DNA of 50,196 bases from Actinomadura soli (GTDB lineage Bacteria; Actinomycetota; Actinomycetes; Streptosporangiales; Streptosporangiaceae): the NCBI RefSeq assembly GCF_005889715.1, contig NZ_VCKW01000028.1, positions 1-50,196 of the forward strand, read 5' to 3'. The position numbers and the translations under genes were made by a program. Under the pieces are notes generated by a model. That model had not been told where the DNA came from. It saw nothing but the letters and a program-made list of their open reading frames with translations, and searched no databases. Numbering within the stretch: the first letter of the stretch is position 1; the number at the start of each line of letters is the position of its first letter. Positions 25,860-32,664 of this stretch are shown here, in pieces.

Positions 25860-26312
25860 TCACGCGCCGGAGCCGAAGACGGGACGGTTCTGCGACCCCG
25901 CCTCCTCGTCGGGCACGCCCGTGTTCTGGCAGGCGGTCAGGCGCCACTGCCCGTCCTCCTTCGCCATGACCCACAGCGGAGTGCCCACGTCCGGCCCGTC
26001 GGGGGTCTGGTAGATCTGCCGGACCTTGACGGCGGCGACGTCGGGACGGATGAACAGCACGTGTTCCAGCTCGAACGCCACCGTCAGGCCCTGCATCCCG
26101 CCGGGAAGCACCTGGCGCGTGAACGCCGAGATCTCGTCGAGGCCGAACAGGCGCTTTCCGCCGCCCGTCGTCCAGATCGCGTCGGGCCGGAACAGGCCGA
26201 GGAACTCGTCGGGGAGCTCGTTGTTCTGCGCGTGTTCGACCACGGCGACGACCTGCTTGATCGCGTCGATCTCGGTCTCGCGTGCTCGTGTGTCGATCTC
26301 CGTTGCGCTCAT
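25860..26312 (-). CDS. SgcJ/EcaC-family NTF2-like protein under a SoxR-type promoter
   Basis: A 150-aa SnoaL/DUF4440-type protein (EIDAIKQVVAVVEHAQNNEL, DEFLGLFRPDAIWTTGGGKRL, WRLTACQNTGVPD). The SgcJ/EcaC label comes from enediyne and related clusters, but most members have no known reaction. The ATG at 26312 has almost no leader. Upstream is a near-perfect SoxR box inside a 19-bp spacer (26320-26350), so the gene is probably induced by redox-cycling compounds. It follows the 3-hydroxybenzoate hydroxylase gene on the same strand but appears to have its own promoter. Its link to the gentisate genes is only positional. Confidence 0.88.
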   Translation of the reverse strand: MSATEIDTRARETEIDAIKQVVAVVEHAQNNELPDEFLGLFRPDAIWTTGGGKRLFGLDEISAFTRQVLPGGMQGLTVAFELEHVLFIRPDVAAVKVRQIYQTPDGPDVGTPLWVMAKEDGQWRLTACQNTGVPDEEAGSQNRPVFGSGA

Positions 26313-26319
26313 GCGGCCC

Positions 26320-26350
26320 AGTCTCGGACGTCAAGCTAACTTGAGGTCAA
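26320..26350 (-). promoter_or_regulatory. SoxR-box promoter
   Basis: CGTCAAGCTAACTTGAGG (26329-26346) matches the SoxR consensus CCTCAAGTTAACTTGAGG at 16 of 18 positions. On the minus strand, -35 TTGACC (26345-26350) and a weak -10 GAGACT (26320-26325) are 19 bp apart, the long spacer typical of MerR/SoxR-activated promoters. The NTF2-like ATG starts 8 bp beyond the -10. Confidence 0.75.
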
Positions 26351-26372
26351 GGGGCCGCGGCGGGGCCCGGCG

Positions 26373-27548
26373 TCACGCGTAGAGCCAGTCGATGTGGCGG
26401 TAGTCGCGGGGGTCGCGCTGCCGGAACAGCTCGTTGCGGAGCAGCCTCGCGACGCCGTCCACGTGCCAGATGTCGCCCCAGAGGCGGGCGTTCGTCTGGA
26501 CGCGGGCGGTCCGCCCGGTGCGTTCGGCCTCGTACCGTTTGACCGCGCCGTCCCAGTCGGGCGGGGCGGTGTCGCCCAGTTCGGCGGCGAGGCAGGCGGC
26601 GTCCTCGATCGCCTGGCAGGCGCCCTGCGCCAGGTACTGCAGCATGGGATGCGCGGCGTCGCCGGTCAGGACGAGCCGTCCGTCCACCCAGGCCGGGATC
26701 GGGAGCCGGTCGTACATCGCCCAGCGGCGGTCGCGCCACAGGGAGCCGAGGCCGTCGCGCACCTCCTGGCACGCCCCGGAGAAGGCCGCGTCGAGTTCGT
26801 CCGGGCCGCCCCAGTCCTCCTCGCCGCGGTGGAAGGCGGGGGACTCGAACACGGCGACGGTGTTGAAGATCTCGCCTCGGCGCAGCGGATACTGCACCAG
26901 GTGGCAGCCGGGCCCGATGTAGCAGACGACGTCCTGGAGGGCGTCGCGGCCGATGCGGGAGCCGAGGTCCGCCACGGGGAACGCGCCCCGGTAGGCGACG
27001 TAGCCGGAGCAGATCGGCTCGTCGTCGCTGAACCTGGCGCGGAGGGTGGAGCGCAGGCCGTCAGCGGCGACGGCGAGGTGCCCGTGGTGATCGCCGAGGG
27101 CGCTGTGGACGGTCACGCCGCCCGGTTGCGTGGTGACGTCCCGGACGTCGCAGTCCGCCACCAGCGCCACCCCGGCCCGCTCGCACGCGCGGGTCAGGAT
27201 CGCGAGCAGGTCGCTGCGATGGATGACGACGTAGGGCGCGCCGTAGCGGCGGACGAACCCGTCGTCGAGGTCCAGGTGGGTCAGCTCGCCGCCGTCGAGG
27301 ACGTCCTTGAACAGCAGCCGGCGCGGGGCCACCCCGGCGTCGAGGACCTCGTCGAGCAGGCCCCAGTCGGCCAGCACGCGGGTGGCGTTCGGCGCCATCT
27401 GGAGACCGGCGCCGACCTCGGCGAACTCCGGCTCCCGTTCGAGGACGCGGACCGAGCGGCCGGAGCGGGCCAGCGCGTAGGCCGTCGACAACCCTCCGAT
27501 GCCGCCTCCCGCCACGACGACGTCGACGGGATCGGATGCTGAGTTCAT
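26373..27548 (-). CDS. FAD-dependent 3-hydroxybenzoate 6-hydroxylase-type monooxygenase
   Basis: A 391-aa group A flavin monooxygenase. The FAD/NADH motifs are VVAGGGIGGLSTAYALARSG (GxGxxG, about residues 11-30), the DG motif in AADGLRSTLR and the GD motif in LTGDAAHPMLQYLAQGACQA (about 305-324). Sequence character and length match 3-hydroxybenzoate 6-hydroxylase/salicylate hydroxylase. Because gentisate dioxygenase, maleylpyruvate isomerase and fumarylpyruvate hydrolase lie directly upstream, 3-hydroxybenzoate to gentisate is the best assignment; salicylate 5-hydroxylation is the alternative. The ATG at 27548 follows the tandem repeat downstream of the isomerase gene. Confidence 0.9.
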   Translation of the reverse strand: MNSASDPVDVVVAGGGIGGLSTAYALARSGRSVRVLEREPEFAEVGAGLQMAPNATRVLADWGLLDEVLDAGVAPRRLLFKDVLDGGELTHLDLDDGFVRRYGAPYVVIHRSDLLAILTRACERAGVALVADCDVRDVTTQPGGVTVHSALGDHHGHLAVAADGLRSTLRARFSDDEPICSGYVAYRGAFPVADLGSRIGRDALQDVVCYIGPGCHLVQYPLRRGEIFNTVAVFESPAFHRGEEDWGGPDELDAAFSGACQEVRDGLGSLWRDRRWAMYDRLPIPAWVDGRLVLTGDAAHPMLQYLAQGACQAIEDAACLAAELGDTAPPDWDGAVKRYEAERTGRTARVQTNARLWGDIWHVDGVARLLRNELFRQRDPRDYRHIDWLYA

Positions 27549-27561
27549 GCGGGGCTTCCTT

Positions 27562-27633
27562 TCAGAGCCAGGGACCGGAGCAGAGCCAGGCGCCGGGTCA
27601 GAGCGAGGCGCCCGGTCAGAGCCAGGGGCCGAG
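27562..27633. repeat. Four 18-bp repeats duplicating the 3' end and stop of maleylpyruvate isomerase
   Basis: Units are 27616-27633 (gene terminus, GPWL plus TGA), 27598-27615, 27580-27597 and 27562-27579. Read on the minus strand they end TGA, TGA, TGC and TGA in the same frame, so three of four carry a stop. Unit length is six codons. Confidence 0.93.
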
Positions 27634-28206
27634 CGCGGGCGGGCGGTCCGCGCGTCCGGTCAGCCACGCGGCCAGACCGGCGGCATGGCCCTTGCCCGCG
27701 TGCCTGGTCACGGCTTCGGCGGCCAGGGCGGCGGCGAAGTCGCCGGGCAGGTCGGCGAAGGCCACGCCGCTGTTCAGGTCGACGGCGTGGACGCACACCT
27801 CCCGGGCGCGCATGAACGGGATCTCCCGGGCGGGGACGGTCCGTCCCTGCGCTGTGATCACGAGGGCGTCCCACGCGTCGGGCGGGAGGGCGTCCATGTC
27901 GGCGGCGAGGGCCTTCGCGGAGCCGTGGACGAGGTCGCGAAGCTCGCTCGCGGGCAGCGCCGACAGCTCCTCGATCTCCTGGGCGCGCTGGTCGGGGCCG
28001 GAGTACATCCGGTTCTCCACGCCGGTGGCGGCCCAGGTCAGCAGCCTGCGCAGCGCCTCGGCGTTGCCGTGCACGTGGGCGATGACGTGGCGGCGCGTCC
28101 AGCCGTCCAGCGCGGTCGGCGCGGAGAGCTCGTCGCCGGTGAGGCGGTCGACGGCGCCGAGGAACAGCGCGGTGCCGTCGTCCATCCAGGAACGGGTGCC
28201 GCTCAT
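27616..28206 (-). CDS. Mycothiol-dependent maleylpyruvate isomerase
   Basis: A 196-aa DinB-like four-helix protein of the mycothiol-dependent maleylpyruvate isomerase family, converting maleylpyruvate to fumarylpyruvate. Metal-binding residues can be placed at RRHVIAHVHGNAEAL (His) and REVCVHAVDLNSG (Glu-x3-His). ALDGWTRRHVIAHV is typical of the N-terminal domain. The start overlaps the hydrolase stop (ATGA at 28203-28206), which supports a functional operon with the hydrolase. Mycothiol is specific to actinomycetes, agreeing with the host call. The stop codon lies inside the first unit of an 18-bp tandem array. Confidence 0.92.
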   Translation of the reverse strand: MSGTRSWMDDGTALFLGAVDRLTGDELSAPTALDGWTRRHVIAHVHGNAEALRRLLTWAATGVENRMYSGPDQRAQEIEELSALPASELRDLVHGSAKALAADMDALPPDAWDALVITAQGRTVPAREIPFMRAREVCVHAVDLNSGVAFADLPGDFAAALAAEAVTRHAGKGHAAGLAAWLTGRADRPPALGPWL

Positions 28207-28877
28207 GGCATCCTCGCCGTGTTCTCCAGGCGCCCGATGCCGTCGATCTCCGTGACCACGGTCGTGCCGTCCGACAGGTAGCGGGGCGGCTTGCGGGCGT
28301 GGCCGACGCCGCCGGGCGTGCCGGTCGCGATGACGTCGCCCGGCCGCAGCGTGAGGACCGTGGACGCGTACCGCACCAGCGCCACCGGGTCGAACACCAG
28401 GTCGGACGTGTCGGCCTTCTGCGTCACGTCGCCGTCCACGCGGCAGGTCATCGTCAGCGCGGGACGGACGCCGCCGGGCAGCTCGTCCGGCGTGACCAGG
28501 ACGGGCCCGAGCGGCGTCGTCCCCTCGAACGTCTTGCCCTGGAGCCATTCCTTCGTGCGGAACTGCCAGTCGCGCATGGTGACGTCGTTCATGACGGTGA
28601 ACCCGGCGATCGCGGCCTCGGCCTCCTCCTCGGACGCGCGCCGGACCGTCCGGCCGATGACCAGCGCCAGCTCCGCCTCCCAGTCGACGGCGGACGACTC
28701 GGGCGCGAGCTGGATGGCGTCGCGGGGGCCGATGAGCGCCTCGGCGAACTTGGCGAACAGCGTCGGGTGCTCGGGCAGGTCCCGTCCCATCTCCAGGATG
28801 TGGTTGCGGTAGTTGAGCCCGACGCAGAGGATCTTGCCCGGCCGGGGCACGACGGGCGCGAGGCCGGCGCCGTCCAC
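28203..28877 (-). CDS. Fumarylpyruvate hydrolase (FAH family), catalytic domain, out of frame with its N-terminal part
   Basis: A FAH-family hydrolase domain of 224 aa, predicted to split fumarylpyruvate into fumarate and pyruvate. Motifs are GKILCVGLNYRNH, the metal-binding VDWEAELALVIG, GFTVMNDVTMRDWQ and ATGTPGGVGHARKPP. The family's N-terminal stretch (MKLATIRTDDGTRAARLTPD) is present just upstream in a different frame (28878-29053). Two readings are possible. A GTG at 28877 with GGGGAGG 8 nt upstream could start a stand-alone domain, similar in size to short FAH proteins such as YcgM. Alternatively, a -1 shift at GGGG in the tandem repeat rejoins both parts into one protein of about 282 aa. 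A sequencing indel is also possible. Confidence 0.82.
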   Translation of the reverse strand: MDGAGLAPVVPRPGKILCVGLNYRNHILEMGRDLPEHPTLFAKFAEALIGPRDAIQLAPESSAVDWEAELALVIGRTVRRASEEEAEAAIAGFTVMNDVTMRDWQFRTKEWLQGKTFEGTTPLGPVLVTPDELPGGVRPALTMTCRVDGDVTQKADTSDLVFDPVALVRYASTVLTLRPGDVIATGTPGGVGHARKPPRYLSDGTTVVTEIDGIGRLENTARMP

Positions 28878-29053
28878 GGGACGGGCCTCCCCTGTGCGGA
28901 CCCCTGTGCGGACCCCTGTGCGGACGCCACATCGGCCCAGCCGTCGCGTCCGAGCAGCCCGCCGACGTCGGGGGCGTCGAGGAGGACGGCACCGTCGGGG
29001 GTGAGGCGGGCGGCGCGGGTTCCGTCGTCCGTGCGGATGGTGGCGAGCTTCAC
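28878..29053 (-). pseudogene. N-terminal part of the fumarylpyruvate hydrolase in the other frame
   Basis: From the GTG at 29053 (AGGAG 8 nt upstream) the frame encodes MKLATIRTDDGTRAARLTPD and then LLDAPDVGGLLGRDGWADV, the small N-terminal domain usual for FAH-family hydrolases. Three SAQG repeats follow, after which the frame continues as non-homologous sequence to 28589. The homologous continuation is in the -1 frame. It could be a true frameshift mutation, a recoded gene or an assembly error. The ribosome site is good, so some product is expected. Confidence 0.7.
28889..28924. repeat. Three perfect 12-bp repeats at the hydrolase frame change
   Basis: cccctgtgcgga occurs at 28889-28900, 28901-28912 and 28913-28924. 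On the coding strand each unit ends GGGG, and the last is followed by AGG. Confidence 0.95.
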
Positions 29054-29076
29054 TGAGCGTTCTCCTGGTCGTGATC

Positions 29077-29125
29077 GGTCTGGTTACGGGCGGTCTGGTT
29101 ACGGGCGGTCTGGTTACGGGCGGTC
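29077..29125. repeat. 15-bp tandem repeats duplicating the 3' end and stop of gentisate dioxygenase
   Basis: tggttacgggcggtc occurs perfectly at 29081-29095, 29096-29110 and 29111-29125, preceded by a partial ggtc (29077-29080). The last copy contains the real TAA stop (29114-29116). The other two place further TAA codons in the same frame, since the unit is five codons. Confidence 0.94.
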
Positions 29126-30208
29126 GGCGTGGGCGCGGTGCTGGTGCAGCCGCTCGAAGATCGGGGTGTCGCTGAACCGGAACAGGTCCAGGCCGTGCTC
29201 GGTCGCGAGCGCCATCGGCTGCCACGACGGGACGACGAACAGGTCGCCGCGCTCCACCGTCCAGCCGTGGTCCCCGACAGTGACCTGCCCGGTGCCGTCG
29301 AACACCTGGTAGACCGACGAGCCGACGTCGCGGGACGGCGCCGTCGCCGTGCCGGGCGCCAGCCGGTGGAACTCGGTGCGCAGCGTCGGCATGACGTCGC
29401 CGCCGGTGGTGGGGTTGGTGTACCGGACGGCGGCGTGCCCGGGCTCCACCGTGGCCCGGTGCCCGTCCGCCTCCAGCGCGAGCTGCTCGGACAGCGCGCG
29501 GTCGGTGTGCTCCCACCGGTAGGCCAGCAGCGGGGTCGCCGGGGCCGGCTCCAGGTGGGTGAGCGGGCGGAGGCCCGGGTGGCCCCACAGCCGTTCCGAC
29601 CGCGACCGCTCGGGGGCGTCGCGGGTCTCGACCTCGTCCGGGCCCAGCTCGAAGAACGTCGACTCGGCGAAGTACTGGAAGGGGATGTCGAGCCCGTCGA
29701 TCCACGCCATCGGACGGTCGCTGACGTTGTGGTGGCCGTGCCAGTGCCAGCCCGCCTGCGGGAGGAAGTCGCCGCGGCGCATGGCGACGGGATCGCCGTC
29801 GACGACCGTCCACACGCCCTCGCCCTCGACGACGAACCGGAAGGCGTTCTGCGTGTGCCGGTGCACGGGGGCGTCCTCGCCCGGGTTGAGGTACTGGATC
29901 GCGGCCCACAGCGTCGGCGTGGCGAACGGCCTGCCGCCGAGCCCGGGATTGGCCAGCGCGATCGCCCGGCGCTCGCCGCCGCGCCCGACCGGGACCAGCT
30001 CCCCCGCCCGTTCGGCCATCGGCAGCAGCGCGTTCCACCGCCACAGGTGCGGCCGCGCCTTCGACCGCGGCGACGGCGGCATCAGGTCGCCGATCTCGGT
30101 CCACAGCGGGACGAGCAGCTCGGCCTCGAAGCCGCGGTACAGCGCCTCCAGCTCCGGCGTCCGGGCGGGCTGGTCGGCGGCGTCGGTCGCGACGATGCTG
30201 AGGGTCAT
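29114..30208 (-). CDS. Gentisate 1,2-dioxygenase
   Basis: A 364-aa bicupin ring-cleavage dioxygenase converting gentisate to maleylpyruvate. The iron site is in the first cupin: PVHRHTQNAFRFVVEGEG (His116, His118) and QAGWHWHGH (His157 by spacing). Other family stretches are ALANPGLGGRPFATPTLWA and FPVSDRPMAW-like DRPMAWIDGLDIPFQYF. The ATG at 30208 has GAAGGG upstream. It is the first gene of the minus-strand gentisate operon and is divergent from an IclR regulator. The 3' terminus is tandemly repeated. All pathway steps from 3-hydroxybenzoate to fumarate and pyruvate are present in order in 26373-30208. Confidence 0.94.
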   Translation of the reverse strand: MTLSIVATDAADQPARTPELEALYRGFEAELLVPLWTEIGDLMPPSPRSKARPHLWRWNALLPMAERAGELVPVGRGGERRAIALANPGLGGRPFATPTLWAAIQYLNPGEDAPVHRHTQNAFRFVVEGEGVWTVVDGDPVAMRRGDFLPQAGWHWHGHHNVSDRPMAWIDGLDIPFQYFAESTFFELGPDEVETRDAPERSRSERLWGHPGLRPLTHLEPAPATPLLAYRWEHTDRALSEQLALEADGHRATVEPGHAAVRYTNPTTGGDVMPTLRTEFHRLAPGTATAPSRDVGSSVYQVFDGTGQVTVGDHGWTVERGDLFVVPSWQPMALATEHGLDLFRFSDTPIFERLHQHRAHADRP

Positions 30209-30268
30209 GACGAGCCCTTCGTGCGGGGGACGGTGCGTGCGTACCTGCACCCAGGATGCCAACATTTC

Positions 30269-30281
30269 CAGATAGCAGATA
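30269..30281. promoter_or_regulatory. CAGATA direct repeat between gentisate dioxygenase and IclR genes
   Basis: CAGATA-g-CAGATA lies in the 86-bp divergent gap, 14 bp from the IclR ATG. It is a possible regulator site, but the evidence is only position and repetition. Confidence 0.3.
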
Positions 30282-30294
30282 AACTCTTTCTTCT

Positions 30295-31068
30295 ATGAGG
30301 AATAAGCCGCCGTACGCACTCAATTCCGTGGATCACGCGCTCCGCCTCGCCGCGCTGCTCCAGCAGGAGGGCCCGATGCGGGTGACCGACGCGGCGGAGC
30401 GGCTCGGGGTGGCGGCCTCGACCGCGCACCGGCTGCTGACGATGCTCGTCTACCGGGACTTCGCCGAGCAGGGCCCGGACCGGCGGTACGGCCCGGGCAA
30501 GGTGCTGCGCCCGGCGGAGCCGTCCGGCGCGCCGGTCGCCCTGCTGCGGGAGATGTCCGGGGGTCCGATGCGGGCGCTGGTGGAGCGGACCGGGGAGTCC
30601 GCCAACCTCGTGGTGCTCGCCGGGACGGAGGCGCGCTTCATCCTCACCGCCGAGTCCGACCAGATCCTGCGGGTCGGCGACCGCACGGGCGTGTCGCTGC
30701 CCGCGCACCTGACGTCCGGTGGCAGGGCCGTCCTCGCCGCCCTCGACCCCGAGGACGTGGCGGCCCGCTACGGCGACCCGTCCGAGGTCGACGCCGGACG
30801 GCTGCTGGGCGAGCTGGCGCTGGTGCGCGACCGGGGTTTCGCCATCAACGATCAGCTCACCGAGACCGGGCTGACCGCCATCGGCGTGGCGATCAGGGAC
30901 CGGGCGGGCGTCCCGCTGGCCGGGCTGTCCATCGCGCTGCCGACCGCCCGGTTCGACCGCGACCGCCTGCCCGGTTGGGTCGGCGCGCTGTCCGCCGCCG
31001 CCCAGCGCATCGAGACGGCCCTCGCGGTCAGCGCGTCCCGAGAGGGGACGGCCCCCCACGCCCCCTGA
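30295..31068 (+). CDS. IclR-family regulator of the gentisate operon
   Basis: A 257-aa IclR regulator. The winged HTH covers residues about 8-70 (SVDHALRLAALLQQEGPMRV, then VAASTAHRLLTMLVYRDF). The IclR effector domain follows, with LPAHLTSGGRAVLAAL, RDRGFAINDQLTETGLTAIG and a final GLSIALPTAR. The ATG at 30295 has no Shine-Dalgarno and may be nearly leaderless. It is divergent from gentisate dioxygenase, so it most likely senses gentisate or 3-hydroxybenzoate. It ends 16 bp from the convergent double-IclR gene. Confidence 0.92.
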   Translation: MRNKPPYALNSVDHALRLAALLQQEGPMRVTDAAERLGVAASTAHRLLTMLVYRDFAEQGPDRRYGPGKVLRPAEPSGAPVALLREMSGGPMRALVERTGESANLVVLAGTEARFILTAESDQILRVGDRTGVSLPAHLTSGGRAVLAALDPEDVAARYGDPSEVDAGRLLGELALVRDRGFAINDQLTETGLTAIGVAIRDRAGVPLAGLSIALPTARFDRDRLPGWVGALSAAAQRIETALAVSASREGTAPHAP

Positions 31069-31084
31069 TCCGGCTCCGTCGGGC

Positions 31085-32533
31085 CTAGAGCGGAAGGGGC
31101 TGGTGGCGGGTGAAGGCCGCCACGTCGGTCTCCAGGGCGCGGGCTGTGGCGCGCAGCTCGGGGAGGAGGCGCTCGCGCATCCGCTCGACGGGTTCGCGGG
31201 CGGCGGGCACGGCGATGTTGAGCGCGGCGACCACCCGTCCGGCCGCGTGGATCGGCACCGCGATGGACCGCAGGCCCGTCTCCAGCTCCTGGTCGACGAC
31301 GGCGTACCCGTCGTCCCGCGCCGTGGCGACCTCGCGGCGCAGCTCCTCGGCGCCGGTCAGCGTCCGGTCGGTGAGGGCCCGGCGGTCGGAGCGGACGATC
31401 AGGTCGGACGCCTCCGCTCCGGGCAGCCCGGCCAGCAGGACGCGTCCCATCGCGGTGGCGTAGGCGGGGAAGCGGGTGCCGACGGTGATCTCGACCCGCA
31501 TGATCCGGGACGCCTGGGCGCGGGCGACGTAGCGGATGTCCGTGCCGTCCAGCACCACGACGGACGCCGAGTCGTGGACCCGCAGCACGAGATCGCGCAG
31601 ATGCGGCCGCGCCAGTTCCTCGAACGTCAGCCCGCTCACCTGCCGGTATCCGAGGTCGAGGACGCGCGGGAGCAGCGCGAACCGGCCCTCGCTCTCGCGC
31701 GCGTAGCCGAGGGCGGTCAGCGACAGCAGCGCGCGGCGGGCGGTGGCGCGGGCCTGGCCCGTCAGGGCGGCGGCCTCGGAGATCGTCCTTCCGTCGGCCC
31801 GGGTGCCGATGGCGTGCAGGACGGCGAGGCCGCGATCGAGCGACCGGAGGAACTCCGCTCCCAGCCGGGCCTTCGGGTCGCCGTCCGGCTCAGGCGTTCC
31901 CGTCTCGCCCGGCCGCGGCGGTGGCGCCGTGACCTGCTCCATCTCGGCGACGCACGCCAGCATGGTGGCCCGCGCGTGCGCCTGCAGGGACGCGGCCGAG
32001 TGGCGGCTGGCATGGCTGACGACGACCAGGGCGAACGGCCCCACGGCGGCCTGGACGGGAACCGCGACGGCGACGAGCCCCGGCTCCAGGAACTCCTCGT
32101 CCAGCGACCATCCGGACGGGTCGAACGTGCATCGCAGCAGGTCACCGACCTTGAACGCGATCGCCAGGGAGCCACGGGGCCGCGCCTGGCCGACGATGCG
32201 GGCGCCGTCCCGGTCGGGCACGGCGAGCACGGCCGGCTCGTCCAGGTCGGCGGCGAGCCGCGCGACCCGTGCGGCGAGGGCGCCTTCGGGGTCGAGGCCG
32301 GACAGGTAGAGGTTCCCGGCGTCCATCGTCCGGGGCGTCGCGACCACGTCGCGGCCCTTCCAGCGCAGGTATCCGGTCTCGGTGAGCGTGCTCAGCACGC
32401 GGTCGACGGTGGAGCGGGCCAGCCCGGTCTCCGCGACCAGGTCGGCGGGACGCAGCGGTCCCCCGGCACGCCCGACGACCTCCAGGATCTCCAGGCCGCG
32501 CTTCAACGGCCCGACCGGATCGGCTTCGCGCAT
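31085..32533 (-). CDS. Double-module IclR regulator (PcaR-like)
   Basis: A 482-aa protein made of two IclR units. Unit 1 is residues about 1-210 (PLKRGLEILEVVGRAGGPLR, HTH ARSTVDRVLSTLTETG, then a degenerate effector domain). Unit 2 is about 225-475 (FLRSLDRGLAVLHAIGTRAD, HTH ARATARRALLSLTALGYARE, then a complete effector domain with PAYATAMGRVLLAGL and DQELETGLRSIAVPI). The second half resembles PcaR/PobR. AGGAGGGG directly precedes the ATG at 32533. It is divergent from the pcaIJ-type genes, so control of beta-ketoadipate degradation is likely. The fusion lets one chain bring two HTHs. Confidence 0.92.
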   Translation of the reverse strand: MREADPVGPLKRGLEILEVVGRAGGPLRPADLVAETGLARSTVDRVLSTLTETGYLRWKGRDVVATPRTMDAGNLYLSGLDPEGALAARVARLAADLDEPAVLAVPDRDGARIVGQARPRGSLAIAFKVGDLLRCTFDPSGWSLDEEFLEPGLVAVAVPVQAAVGPFALVVVSHASRHSAASLQAHARATMLACVAEMEQVTAPPPRPGETGTPEPDGDPKARLGAEFLRSLDRGLAVLHAIGTRADGRTISEAAALTGQARATARRALLSLTALGYARESEGRFALLPRVLDLGYRQVSGLTFEELARPHLRDLVLRVHDSASVVVLDGTDIRYVARAQASRIMRVEITVGTRFPAYATAMGRVLLAGLPGAEASDLIVRSDRRALTDRTLTGAEELRREVATARDDGYAVVDQELETGLRSIAVPIHAAGRVVAALNIAVPAAREPVERMRERLLPELRATARALETDVAAFTRHQPLPL

Positions 32534-32540
32534 CACCCCT

Positions 32541-32600
32541 CCTGTTGACACCGCCCCGCGTCTCTTGGCATCGCCCCGCGCCTGTTGACATCGCCGCGAG
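32541..32600 (+). repeat. Three imperfect 20-bp repeats containing TTGACA in the pca promoter region
   Basis: Units are 32541-32560, 32561-32580 and 32581-32600, of the form cctgttgacaccgccccgcg. The first and third carry a perfect TTGACA -35-like hexamer for the plus strand. In the second it is TTGGCA. They lie between the divergent IclR and CoA-transferase genes. Confidence 0.88.
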
Positions 32601-32625
32601 GACCGCCGACACTGCATCCACATTT

Positions 32626-32641
32626 GTGAAGCAAAGTTCAC
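32626..32641. promoter_or_regulatory. GTGAA-N6-TTCAC dyad before the CoA-transferase genes
   Basis: GTGAA (32626-32630) and TTCAC (32637-32641) form a 16-bp inverted repeat 23 bp before the pcaI start. Its size and position fit an IclR-type operator for the double-module regulator. Confidence 0.5.
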
Positions 32642-32664
32642 TAGGCGAACAGGATGATACCGTC

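Noticed and set aside
27562..29125. Possible mobile-element ends around the gentisate cluster
   Set aside because: The repeats are short local tandem copies. There are no terminal inverted repeats, transposase or target-site duplications.
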